Shown: piece after piece, positions 29,827 through 40,442 of the stretch
How positions within the stretch are numbered: position 1 is the first letter of the stretch
How the letters are laid out: each line of letters starts with the position of its first letter
Assembly: GCF_964275155.1 (NCBI RefSeq)
Contig: NZ_OZ193413.1
Coordinates: 434,001 to 498,000, forward strand
Reading direction: 5' to 3'
DNA length: 64,000 nt
Source of the DNA: Curculioniphilus buchneri
GTDB taxonomy: Bacteria > Pseudomonadota > Gammaproteobacteria > Enterobacterales > Enterobacteriaceae
Made by a program: the position numbers and the translations under genes
Notes under the pieces: model-generated
Databases searched by the model: none
What the model was told of the DNA's origin: nothing
What the model saw: only the letters and a program-made list of their open reading frames with translations

Positions 29827-30303
29827 TAAAGACCTCGTCGATTATTTTAATTATTGGTGCCCAAAGGTGCCAAAACTATTGGATTGATACTAAACATTCC
29901 ACTATCATATACATATTCATCTAAAATGATGTATTGAAAATATACTTATGTTTCTTTATATTTTTAACAGGATAATATTTATACACATCCACCTAAGGCA
30001 TAAGACATACAGAATATAATATGTCTCTAACACAATCCGTTTTGTACATACAAAACGTTATTATGTATAGAATTATATCATTTAATATAAGTAATATGAC
30101 TGAAAAAAGATATTTCATCTTATTTAATACTGTTACCAGTATGAATTATATCAGTATATCTTAATGTTATATTCTATTATGTACTTCATTTGAAATGAAC
30201 TTCACAGTTTTATTCAGTCAGTTTGACAAAATTACTCGTGATGTTCTTAATATAATCTATAAAATTAAGAAACTGCGTCTAAAAAGCTAAAAGTATATTT
30301 CTA
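29827..30303. other. 477-base interval between nth and dtpA
   Basis: No gene. It must carry the dtpA promoter on the minus strand, but I see no convincing pair of boxes. A direct repeat GGTGCC/GGTGCC (near 29856-29870) lies about 30 bases upstream of dtpA. A single TTATACACA at 29979-29987 resembles a DnaA box but is isolated. Confidence 0.5.
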
Positions 30304-30939
30304 TCATAGATGAGATTTATGATTATACTCACAAAGATCTTCAATCAAACAACTAGTGCAACGTGGTGAACGAGCGATACAAGTATATCGGCCGTGTAAA
30401 ACTAACCAATGGTGACAGTGTAGTTTAAACATCTTTGGCACAACGGTGAGCAGCTTTTTTTCGACAGTTTTTACATCCTTCCCTATTGCAAAACGAGTCC
30501 TATTGCTAACACGAAAAACATGTGTGTCCACTGAAATTGTCGGCCAATCAAAAGCAATATTAAGTATTAGATTAGCAGTTTTATGACCAACTCCTGGTAA
30601 AGCTTCTAGCGCAGTTCGATCTTCAGGTATTTGACTTTGATGATGTTTGATTAACATTCTACAGGTTTTTATGATATTTTCTGCTTTACGATTAAAGAGA
30701 CCAATTGATTTGATATAGCTTTTAATGCCTTCTATGCCTAAAAAAAGCATATCTTGTGCTGTATTTGCTACTTGAAACAGTTGTCTAGTAGCGTTATTAA
30801 CGCTATGATCTGTAGATTTTGCTGATAGTAGCGCAGCAATTAATAGTTCAAATGGTGAATGAAAAATCAATTCAGTAGTTGGATAGGGATTTTGTTCACG
30901 TAAACGATACAGGATATCATAGCGTTTTCTTTTATTCAT
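30304..30939 (-). CDS. nth: Endonuclease III (DNA glycosylase/AP lyase)
   Basis: Removes oxidised pyrimidines and nicks the abasic site. 211 residues, the same length as E. coli. Catalytic Lys120 (in LPGVGHKTA, the helix-hairpin-helix) and Asp138 (in SVDTHVFRV) are present. The 4Fe-4S cluster ligands Cys187, Cys194, Cys197 and Cys203 are kept with the normal spacing. Residue 41, Gln in E. coli (SAQATD) and described as entering the DNA helix at the flipped base, is Lys here (SAKSTD). The rsxABCDGE genes that precede nth in E. coli are not found upstream. Start ATG matches E. coli (MNKxKR). Confidence 0.97.
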   Translation of the reverse strand: MNKRKRYDILYRLREQNPYPTTELIFHSPFELLIAALLSAKSTDHSVNNATRQLFQVANTAQDMLFLGIEGIKSYIKSIGLFNRKAENIIKTCRMLIKHHQSQIPEDRTALEALPGVGHKTANLILNIAFDWPTISVDTHVFRVSNRTRFAIGKDVKTVEKKLLTVVPKMFKLHCHHWLVLHGRYTCIARSPRCTSCLIEDLCEYNHKSHL

Positions 30940-33088
30940 TGGACAATGACTCTGTTTATGTTTATTAATAGGGAGTTTTAATTGCTTATTACAAACGTTT
31001 TATTATAAGGCGTACAGGAAAACTGAAACGTTATAGTGTGATAGTATAAGTTGATAACTGCATCTTACTGCTTCATCGAATAAATCTAGTATAGAACTAT
31101 GTTTATTGAGTGTTATTTGTACATGTAGGAGAAACTTGCTAACTTAAAAATTAAGTTTTAACTTATCTATTTAATAAAATCTATTATAATAGTAATATCA
31201 ATTGGTTAGCATTTCTTATTACTTACTGTAACCTTAAATGTACTAACCTCAAGATACAAGTAAGAATATAGATGATATATAATTTTATTTTCATTATCTT
31301 CTATTCTAAAATTTAGAAACATAGCATCTTAATAAATTTCAACTAGTATCTTTTACAGATGGATTTATAGCATGCTAATCTAACTTAGTAAAATATTGAG
31401 TCGGTTATTTATAACCTATTTCAATGTACCATAACTTCTCTTTTAAGAAGAGAATCGAATTATAACATTATAATGTGCGACATTCATTAATATAGCTAGG
31501 TTTTTTATAAAACTTCGTTGTTCTGTTTTCTTTTAGGAGAGTATCCAATTTAGTCAATAAAAAGAAATATAGTTTTATCTGAATAGTTATTCAACAAATT
31601 TTTTTATTTTGTAGTGAACTACTTTAGTAAAATATTAATTTTTACTATGAAAAATAATAGTCAAATAAATAGGATATTCCATCCCTTATAAAGTTAAGAT
31701 AACTTTCTATATAACTTAATATTTTTCTGGATTTAATTAGGAAGGAGCAATAAACAGAAAGAATAACGTTATACTACATTTTTACCGGCATTCTTATAGA
31801 GATGTATTGTAGTTATCATGATAATTTCATATATCTAATTTTTTTGGATATAATCGTTTTATTGTGTTAATTAAATTGAAATTTAATTCAAAAAGGCTGA
31901 ATATATTATTCAATATACTAACAATGAATAATTAGATAATGTTCTAAAAAATAATACTTATTATCCTTAGTACAACATTGCACGATCAATTTGTCACCTT
32001 TTAAATAAGCGTACAATAGTATATTTTAATTTTAAGATCAATAAGTTAGATGTATATCTAACTAATTAATTTACAAAAAATGATTTTGTTTGTTACACCA
32101 ATGCATATTGAGACATATATATTTTCAAGTACTTTATCAATTGGATATTAAGATAAAATATGCTATTTTTCTTTTAGAAAAAACACATGTAACATTTTTA
32201 TAACTAATTCTAGTTAACAATAGCAGTTAAGATTGTATATATCCAGTATCTAAGAAATTAATTTAATGCCTACTTACTAAGTAAATATTAAATGTTCAAA
32301 ATTAAATATTTGATTGGTACTAGATTCAAATTGTAATCATATTATATCTTCTATCAAATTATTAATTCATTAATTAAATTGCTATATTTAGCAGCTCACT
32401 TGTACAATAAATAATTATACAATTTTTTAATGTACATTCCATGTTATTTGATAAAAATTAGATAATAGCAATGCTATATGTTAATTTTAAAACTCATTCA
32501 AAATCCTCATATAGTTAATAAATTAACAACTTGGTTAATCCAAAATTCAATTTAATTAGAATTAATTAGATTGTGTGTTCTATATTGTGTGTTCTATTTT
32601 GAAACAAAAAATTTATCATATCTAGTCTAACCTACGTCTGAATACTTTAATGATTAAGCTATCTTTTATTCTGATAGAATATGAAAAATATTTTTGTACT
32701 CATGAATTTTGTTAGAATTTTTTTGTAAACATTAACGAATGGACATAACAAGTTAGATAATTTTTTTAATTCGATCAAATGCTAATAAACAACAGAACAC
32801 ACTTCATATTGGATATGAAAATAGTTGTAGTTCGCTAATCTTTATTAGCCTAATTCAAACTATTACATAAAACTACTATTAATAATTCAATAAAAAATAC
32901 TTTAGAATCTGTTAAAAAAATAATTTATATCTCTTAAAGTTACACTAATTACATAAAAAACTTTGCGTTGAATAACAAATATGCAGTTAATTGTCTACAT
33001 TGTTAACTTTTTTGATAGATAACTTCAACTGCAATACAATGTCAGTATTATACTTCCTGCAATTATAACTGCTAAAACGAGGCAACCT
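30940..33088. other. 2.1-kb gene desert between divergent nth and tyrR
   Basis: No gene. In E. coli rsxE lies immediately upstream of nth; translating the minus strand just upstream of nth gives nothing like RsxE. The last few hundred bases must hold the tyrR promoter. I did not find a complete TyrR box. Confidence 0.55.
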
Positions 33089-34645
33089 ATGCGTTTGGAA
33101 GTATATTGTCAAAATCATGTGAATTTATCGCAAGAATTACTAAATTTATTAACTTCATACGCTATAGATTTACGTAGCGTTGAATTCACATCTATCGGAC
33201 GAGTTTATTTGAACTTTGCGCAGTTAGAATGCAATATTTTTAAAACAATAATATCAAAAATTCGTAGCATAGAAGGAGTCACAGATGTGCACACTGTCGT
33301 TACCTATATATCTACTGAATATGGGTTTCATGTAATGAAAGCTATTTTAGCTCCTATGCCAGAACCTGTATTTTCCATTGATATCACAGGCCAAATTGAA
33401 TTATTTAATCCAGCAGCAGCATTACTATGTGATCAGAAAAAAAAGAATTTGATCGGCCAGATGATATCTACGGTAATTAGTGATTTTGATTTTAATCATT
33501 GGTTACGAGATGCCTTACCTCTGCCGACAAGTAAATGGGTTATGATTCAAGGTCAATATTTTTTATTGGACATCTCACCAATTTTACTATCTAGTGATAA
33601 TGGCCAATCTAATATGGCTGGTGGAATAGTAATGTTAAAATCAATAATGCATTTGAATAGACAGTTAAAAGATCAATCAATACATAATAAAAATGCTTTT
33701 AATAGACTCCTGGTAAATAGTAAATCCATGCACCAATTATTAGACATTACTAAAAAATTAGCGATTTTAGATGCGCCACTATTAATTTTTGGAGAAATTG
33801 GCACTGGTAAAAAATTACTAGCCCATGCATGCCACTTATATAGTGTTCGAAGTCATCATCCTTTTTTAGTATTTAACTGTGCCACTTTATCCGATGAAAG
33901 GGCAGAAATTGAGTTGTTTGGTTATGCAACAGATGTTGATCCGCTGTTACGAAAAAGTAAAAAAGGTTTTTTTGAGCGGGCAAATGGTGGTTCTATATTA
34001 CTCGATGAAATCTCAGAAATGTCTCCTATTATGCAAAATAAGCTGCTTCATTTTCTTAATTGTAGTACCTTATATCACGTAGGTGAAGATCAAGAGATAC
34101 ATGTAGACGTACGGATAATCTGTACAGCGAAAAAAAATTTACTTAATTTAGTACGAAGTGGTCATTTTCGAGAAGATCTCTATTATCGTTTGAATGTACT
34201 AAGTTTAACAATTCCGCCATTACGTGAGCATCCAGAGGATATAATACCGTTAGCATCAATGTTTATTGATCAATTTTGTAATGAAAATGGAGTCAAACAA
34301 CCTAAATTAGCACCAGATTTAATTGATAAACTTAGCTGCTATACCTGGCCAGGAAATGTGCGGCAGTTAAAGAATATTCTCTATAGTGCAATAGCACGAC
34401 AAGATGGCCTTATGATACACGATAATGGCATTGAACTACCCGATTTTAATCCCATCTGTTCGATATCAGATGATTTACTCAATGGATCATTATCTGAAAT
34501 TAGCAAACGGTTTGAGCGATCAGTCTTAGTTCGATTATACAGAACTCATCCTAGCACTCGTAAATTAGCAAAAAGATTGGGAGTTTCCCATACTGCAATT
34601 GCCAACAAGCTACGTGAATATAATCTAAGTGCAAAGAATCGATGA
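33089..34645 (+). CDS. tyrR: Transcriptional regulator TyrR
   Basis: In E. coli TyrR controls aromatic amino-acid synthesis and transport genes in response to Tyr, Phe and Trp. 518 residues (E. coli 513), complete: ACT domain (about 1-75, from MRLEVYCQN), PAS domain (about 80-190, PEPVFSIDITGQI), AAA+ domain (about 205-430) with Walker A GEIGTGKK, GGSILLDEISEM as Walker B, and FREDLYYRLNVL. The C-terminal helix-turn-helix is TRKLAKRLGVSHTAIANKL. The AAA+ domain carries a short insertion (ATDVDPLLRK) compared with E. coli. Target genes are not in this window. Start ATG follows a GAGGCAAC site. E. coli neighbours ycjF and tpx are absent. Confidence 0.95.
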   Translation: MRLEVYCQNHVNLSQELLNLLTSYAIDLRSVEFTSIGRVYLNFAQLECNIFKTIISKIRSIEGVTDVHTVVTYISTEYGFHVMKAILAPMPEPVFSIDITGQIELFNPAAALLCDQKKKNLIGQMISTVISDFDFNHWLRDALPLPTSKWVMIQGQYFLLDISPILLSSDNGQSNMAGGIVMLKSIMHLNRQLKDQSIHNKNAFNRLLVNSKSMHQLLDITKKLAILDAPLLIFGEIGTGKKLLAHACHLYSVRSHHPFLVFNCATLSDERAEIELFGYATDVDPLLRKSKKGFFERANGGSILLDEISEMSPIMQNKLLHFLNCSTLYHVGEDQEIHVDVRIICTAKKNLLNLVRSGHFREDLYYRLNVLSLTIPPLREHPEDIIPLASMFIDQFCNENGVKQPKLAPDLIDKLSCYTWPGNVRQLKNILYSAIARQDGLMIHDNGIELPDFNPICSISDDLLNGSLSEISKRFERSVLVRLYRTHPSTRKLAKRLGVSHTAIANKLREYNLSAKNR

Positions 34646-35178
34646 TGAATAATAAACCATTATGAATGATGATGCTGATAACTCTTTAAGCTATCAGCAT
34701 ATTGATTTGTTATCTGTACTACTAAACTAAAATAAAACTTTAGCATTATCATTATTTCTTAAATTTTTTATCATGTGTGCTTTATCAGAGTCTGTCATAT
34801 ATTGATTGTGTGCGAATTATATCAAATCAAGATAAGAGCTATAAAAAATATATATAACCAGCATTGTCTAGTATGCAACGCTGATTTAAACATAAATAAA
34901 TACAAACATATTTCAGTTTTTTATATCTAGTTAAATAAACAGTACAACACTGTTTCCGTATCAGATGTATTATTCATAGTCCCCTTATAAATCAATTTAT
35001 TACATTCAGGAATTAATCAATTTCATCATAGATGATGATTCGCCTCACGTCTATTTTTTAAATATTATAATTTATTTTATGATTGAGAATCGTAGTAGTA
35101 TGGATGATAAATATATAATTATTCATTTCTATTTTTCTTAGTAGTTTTGCTTTTAGCATATATTATTAATAAAATGTA
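34646..35178. other. Interval between convergent tyrR and fumC
   Basis: No gene; a terminator hairpin follows tyrR (34672-34700). The remainder shows no coding remnant. Confidence 0.6.
34672..34700. terminator. Probable terminator after tyrR
   Basis: ATGCTGATA (34672-34680) and TATCAGCAT (34692-34700) make a perfect 9-bp stem with an 11-base loop, 27 bases after the tyrR stop. The following ATTGATTTGTTAT is only moderately T-rich. Could serve both tyrR and the opposing fumC. Confidence 0.55.
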
Positions 35179-36579
35179 TCAATCCTTGATATTACCAACC
35201 ATAGCTTCTGGTCGGATCCAAGCATCGAATTGTTCTTCTGTTACATACCCTAACTCCAGTGCTGCGGACTTTAGATTTAGTCCTCCGTGATAAGCTCTCC
35301 TTGCGATGTCTGCTGCCTTATCGTATCCGATATATGTGTTTAATGCTGTTACAAGCATGAGTGATTCATTCAGTAACTGATCGATACGTTTTCGATCAGG
35401 TTGAATTCCAACCGCACAGTATTTATTGAATCTATTAATACCGTCTGACAGCAAATTAACCGATTGTAAGAAATTATAAATTATCATCGGACGATAAACA
35501 TTCAATTCAAAATTACCAGATGCTCCACCAATATTAATTGCTACATCATTTCCCATAACTTGACAACATAACATTGTCATCGATTCACATTGAGTCGGAT
35601 TTACTTTACCTGGCATAATTGAACTACCTGGTTCGTTTTCTGGAATTTTCAATTCACCGATACCACAGCGTGGACCAGACGCTAGCCATCGGATGTCGTT
35701 AGCAATTTTCATCATGGATGCCGCTAATCCTTTGAGCGCTCCATGACAATGGACTAGAGCATCGCAAGTAGCTAAAGATTCAAATTTATTTGGTGCGGTA
35801 ATAAAGGGTTGATTGATAAGTTCAGCTAATACGTGTGCTACACGAATGTCATATTTCGGATGGGTATTGAGGCCAGTACCTACAGCAGTACCTCCTAGTG
35901 CAAGCTCACAAAGATGTGGAATACTTGTTTCAATATGTTGTTCATTGTGTGCTAACATTGCTACCCAACCAGAAATTTCTTGACCTAATGTTAATGGCGT
36001 TGCATCCTGAAGATGGGTACGGCCAATTTTAATAATATCATTAAAAACAATAGATTTGGCATGCAAGGTATTTTTTAAAGATATAATTTGTGGCAAGAGC
36101 TTTTCGCATAAAGTAACTACCGCAGCTATATTCATAGCAGTGGAGAAAACGTCATTAGAACTTTGACTTTTATTTACATCATCATTAGGATGTATTAACC
36201 GTCTTTTACCATATTCACCACCTAAAATTTTGCTCGCAAGATTGGCTAGTACTTCATTCATGTTCATATTACTTTGAGTACCTGATCCAGTTTGCCAAAT
36301 AACTAATGGAAATTCATCGGGGTATTGACCAGCAATTACTTCATTTGCTGCGCAAATAATGGCATTAGCCTTATTATCATCAAGCAGGTATAATTCTTTG
36401 TTTACTTGTGCTACTACACGTTTAATCTGTGCTAAAGCTTTGATCACTTCAATTGGCATTTTTTCTTTTGAAATTCGAAAATGCTCTAGCGATCGTTGTG
36501 TTTGCGCTCCCCAAAGATGATTTTCTGGGACGTTAATTGATCCCATTGAATCTTGTTCAATTCGATATGTTGTTCTCAC
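35179..36579 (-). CDS. fumC: Fumarate hydratase, class II
   Basis: Interconverts fumarate and malate in the TCA cycle; iron-independent, heat-stable type. 466 residues (E. coli 467), collinear. The family signature GSSIMPGKVNPTQ is intact, as are the substrate-site segments SGTQSNMNMNEV, HPNDDVNKSQSSND and GRTHLQDATPLTLGQE. In E. coli fumA follows fumC upstream and manA is divergent; here fumA is gone and the fumC start lies only 138 bases from the remains of manA. With fumA not seen, this may be the sole fumarase, supplying mdh (also in the window). No SoxS/Rob site was recognised. Confidence 0.97.
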   Translation of the reverse strand: MRTTYRIEQDSMGSINVPENHLWGAQTQRSLEHFRISKEKMPIEVIKALAQIKRVVAQVNKELYLLDDNKANAIICAANEVIAGQYPDEFPLVIWQTGSGTQSNMNMNEVLANLASKILGGEYGKRRLIHPNDDVNKSQSSNDVFSTAMNIAAVVTLCEKLLPQIISLKNTLHAKSIVFNDIIKIGRTHLQDATPLTLGQEISGWVAMLAHNEQHIETSIPHLCELALGGTAVGTGLNTHPKYDIRVAHVLAELINQPFITAPNKFESLATCDALVHCHGALKGLAASMMKIANDIRWLASGPRCGIGELKIPENEPGSSIMPGKVNPTQCESMTMLCCQVMGNDVAINIGGASGNFELNVYRPMIIYNFLQSVNLLSDGINRFNKYCAVGIQPDRKRIDQLLNESLMLVTALNTYIGYDKAADIARRAYHGGLNLKSAALELGYVTEEQFDAWIRPEAMVGNIKD

Positions 36580-36717
36580 TATAAGGCCTTTATCTTTTCC
36601 TGAACAGCGTAATTTTGATTTTAAATACTAACCATATGTTTTCTTAAAAATATAATGTTTCGAGGTAAATATATTCCGCGTTATGGTCCATATTAATATA
36701 TTTTCATGGAAATAATA

Positions 36718-37900
36718 ATGGAAAAATGTTGAATGTTATTAAATACTACCATTAGGTAGTAAAAATGCACTAACTAAACTTTACGGAATTACTAATTCTG
36801 ACCATCACCGATTTCAGGATTATGAATGGGAACTCCACTACAAGGTGGTTCTTATGTAATTAATTTAAAAGGCATTTAATGCCACTAAACAATTTCATAA
36901 TTCCGAAATCCAGTAACTATATTGGATAAAGGAAGTAGCTAAACGATTTAGTAGTAACTTACCTATTTTATTTAAAGTATTGTATGTTGATACACCGCTA
37001 TCTGTGTAGGTTCATTCTAATATGTATTCCGCTCAAAATAGATTTTTTTAAAGAAAAGAAGGCTAATATAGCATTCAATACTTTTAATCGAAATTTTAAA
37101 GATTCTAATTACAAACCAGAATTAATTTTTTCTATTACAGATTTTAAAATGATCAGCGGTTTTTTAGAATTCACATCAATTATTCCATTATTACGATTAA
37201 TAACTAGTATTCATCCAACTATTCCCATTTTTCTAACTTATCCAAAATAAAAAAATTTATCAAAATTATTTCATAATCTACTAGAAATGCCTGTTGAACA
37301 TAAATTGTTCGCTTTTCAGACTCTCAAATCTACTGTGTCTCATCATCATGTCGAACCTTGGGGGGGGGAAAGTATTCGTATGATTTCTTTTTGTATGTTC
37401 TGAAGATAATGGTCTATTTTTACTATTGTTGATGAATGTCATAACTTTACAACCTGGTGGACAGACTATATTTATTGCCACGAACACCTAATTCCTATCT
37501 TATAGGAATAACAATGGAAGTTATTAGAAAATTCTGATCATGTACTGTGCTGGTTTTAGTTGTAAATGCATTGATATATCTGAATGTATAGCTAATGTAA
37601 TATTTATGTCTCAAATTGCAAATAGAGTTCTGAGCCAACCTATATGCTTTAACAGCATTTAATTTTTTAACCTAACTAGATGATTGTGATTTTTTCTGCA
37701 TCGCTAACACATTGTCCGTTTTGTATTAGATCAAAACAGCATTGCTATCTTACCTTTTGTAAGTGGTCAAGCTACTTGTTAGTTGTAATAGTTATGAACT
37801 GATATTATATTCAGGTGAATCAATATTTATCACAGAAAACAAATCACCCACTGCCATTAGCGATACTGGTCTTTTATCCCGTGTTTATAATTTGTTATAA
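36718..37900 (+). pseudogene. manA: Mannose-6-phosphate isomerase, decayed
   Basis: A full-length dead copy of the class I zinc isomerase that joins mannose 6-phosphate to fructose 6-phosphate. Peptides in shifting frames match E. coli ManA in order: GSKNALTKLYG, EVAKRFSSNLPILFKVL, NYKPELIFSITDF, a stretch ending IHPTIPIFL, HHVEPWGGESIRMIS, SEDNGLFLLLLMNVI, and a C-terminus GESIFITENKSPTAISDTG ending SRVYNLL before a stop at 37900. The 1183-base span equals a normal gene (391 codons). Lesions include a stop TGA where Trp of ELWMG should be (36823-36825), TAG for the Gln of LSIQVHP (37007-37009) and at least two frameshifts, one near 37383. A run of nine G (37360-37368) is in frame. It lies divergent from fumC, as E. 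coli manA does from fumA. Confidence 0.92.
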
Positions 37901-39446
37901 TGTAATGCAGATTTAAATAACTTTAATAGAAGAATGTTTCATATTCTTTTGACTTTTATCATAATAAAATTATTTGAGACACAGTCTGAATAACTACTCA
38001 ATAATACATAACATTTTTTAAATATATTATCTAGAGTTAGATGATATTTTATCATTATTAATGATAACGTCTAATATTTAATTAAAGTTAGGTCCCATGA
38101 TATACTATGCACAAGATTATTTAATTAATAGCAATATTTTCAATAATAGTTGAATATTAATATATCAGTTTTATATTTGATATAATCAATACTAACAATG
38201 ATTATTGTAATTTTATTATTATAATGTATCGGCGATAAAAGCACGCAGTGCTACTGCATAAGTAAAAATTATTCGTGCAATATGTATTAACTTCTGTATT
38301 TAATAGAATTAGTTAATATATAAATGTAATGCATTAAGCCGATACTATTATATATAGTTAACACTATCTGACGTATTTTAAGTTATTAATAGCTTTTTTT
38401 ATAACAACATTGAAAAAGTAACAATGTTAGATTTAACAATACTTGAACTTAATTATTATGCATTAATAGCATAATTTCCAATTCATAAATATAATAATAG
38501 TGATGTTTAATAATTTTTGAAAAGTAGTAATATATGATATTTGATAGAGTATCAGTGCAAACTATTATATTAACAATAATATTTTGATTAGGAGAACTAT
38601 TCTTTACATAATGTGATCTCTAAAGTTACATAATTTAAATGAAGATTTTAGTATGTGTATGATTTTTAACTTACTAACCTAATCAAATTTCATTTGATTT
38701 ACAATCATTAAAATATTTCTATTAGAAAATACGTGCATCTAAATATAAATGAATACCAATTAATAAAATTAACATTTAGTACATGTCGATTATTACTAAT
38801 ATAAATCATATGGAATTAATAATATTATGGATTAAACAGCTCATTATTATACTACTACAATAATATTGTTTAGTTCTGAAATGTATTATAAATTATGTTG
38901 TTTTTTGAAGTCTATGTTTTATGCAAGCTAAATGATATTTTAGTAAATGTCTGTATTCAAAAATTAAAAATAAATTTAGGAATTAAAATTTCATTATAAC
39001 ATTACACTTTTGTAGTGTAGTTTAAAACTTAAAAAAGTTAATATTAATAATATTATCTTAATAGTCAAATAACTACAGAAAAAAAGTAAAAATGAATACG
39101 CCGCTCATGAGATCTGATGAAAATTTATTTAATAAAGATACAGTATATCATACTGTATCTTAAATATAATGATTATTAATTAATTATAGAATTTACAGCT
39201 ACATTAGTTAGATAGATTATATCTGTTCAAAAATTATACCAGAATGGAAATATAATTCCATTATTTAAAATAAGTTAAAATATATAACTATATCAGTATA
39301 ATATTAATGATGTTATCATTAACATAATGTTTAGATATATCAAATATTATAGTTATAGGTAATATTCAGCGTATTTAATGTTATTTAAATATTAGATATT
39401 AATTTTATGCATTAATGTATTAATGAAATAAATGGAAAAGAAACTT
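37901..39446. other. 1.5-kb gene desert between manA remains and ldhA
   Basis: No gene or recognisable remnant. Inverted repeats: TTATCATTA/TAATGATAA near 38048-38066, and a perfect 12-bp stem with 3-base loop (39135-39146 with 39150-39161) about 285 bases before ldhA. Confidence 0.6.
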
Positions 39447-40442
39447 ATGAAAGTTGCCGTTTATAGCAGTAAAAATTATGATTTTAAATATTTATCTAAA
39501 ATAAATAAATCATTTGGATTTGACATTGAATATTTTGATTTTCTTTTGACATCACGTACAGCGAAAACAGCAGCAGGTTGCAATGCTGTATGTATTTTTG
39601 TCAATGATGATGGAAGCCGGGAGGTATTAGAGAAATTAGCCCATTTGGATATCAAAGTTTTAGCCTTACGTTGCGTAGGATTTAATAATGTTGATCTTAA
39701 CGCTGCACATAATTTAAATATTAAGATAGTACGGGTACCTAATTATTCACCTGAATCTGTAGCAGAACATGCAGTGGGTATGATGATGTGTCTTAATCGC
39801 CATATTCACCGGGCTTACCAACGTACTCGAGACGCTAATTTTTCTCTTGAAGGCCTGATAGGCTTCAATATGTATCAGCGTACTGCCGGTATTATTGGTA
39901 CAGGTAGAATCGGTATGGCTATTATTCGGATACTAAAGGGTTTTGGCATGCGTATATTAGCATTTGATCCTTATCCAAATGTTCAAGCGTATAAATTAAA
40001 CGTTGAATATGTAGATTTAAATACATTATATTCTTCCTCAGATATTATCTCATTACATTGTCCTTTGACACAAGATAACTATCATTTACTCAATAGTACA
40101 GCTTTTACACAAATGAAAAATGGTGTGATGATTATTAATACGAGCCGCGGAAAGCTTATTGACTCCCAGGCTGCGATAAAATTTCTTAATCTCAAAAAGA
40201 TTGGTGCTTTGGGAATGGATGTTTATGAAAACGAACGTGATTTATTTTTTGAAGATAAATCAAATGATGTAATTCAAGATGATATTTTCCATCAGCTATC
40301 AGCTTATCATAATGTGTTATTTACAGGACATCAAGCATTCTTAACTGAAGAAGCATTGACTGATATTTATCAAACGACTCTACAGAATATTCAACAATTA
40401 GCACAGGGTAAAAAATGCTTAAATCTCATTAATTCTCCGTAA
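39447..40442 (+). CDS. ldhA: D-lactate dehydrogenase (fermentative, NAD-dependent)
   Basis: Reduces pyruvate to D-lactate, regenerating NAD+ under low oxygen. The ATG at 39447 (MKVAVYSSKNYD) was preferred over the in-frame ATG at 39432 because it aligns with E. coli LdhA and is preceded by GGAAAAG; it gives 331 residues (E. coli 329). NAD-binding motif GTGRIGMAIIRIL lies near residue 150-162; catalytic Arg (in INTSRGKLID), Glu (in DVYENE) and His (in TGHQAFLT) are present. Long runs such as QRTRDANFSLEG and DLFFEDKSNDVIQDD are the same as in E. coli. The gene stands alone between deserts. With gapA, mdh and fumC it indicates both fermentative and respiratory capacity. Confidence 0.96.
   Translation: MKVAVYSSKNYDFKYLSKINKSFGFDIEYFDFLLTSRTAKTAAGCNAVCIFVNDDGSREVLEKLAHLDIKVLALRCVGFNNVDLNAAHNLNIKIVRVPNYSPESVAEHAVGMMMCLNRHIHRAYQRTRDANFSLEGLIGFNMYQRTAGIIGTGRIGMAIIRILKGFGMRILAFDPYPNVQAYKLNVEYVDLNTLYSSSDIISLHCPLTQDNYHLLNSTAFTQMKNGVMIINTSRGKLIDSQAAIKFLNLKKIGALGMDVYENERDLFFEDKSNDVIQDDIFHQLSAYHNVLFTGHQAFLTEEALTDIYQTTLQNIQQLAQGKKCLNLINSP

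Noticed and set aside
29979..29987. TTATACACA, similar to a DnaA box
   Set aside because: Single isolated copy without other boxes, IHF site or gene context of an origin.
37360..37368. Nine-G homopolymer as a possible phase-variation or slippage switch in manA
   Set aside because: The run is in frame and the gene has several other stops and frameshifts, so slippage could not restore it; it is at most a relic.
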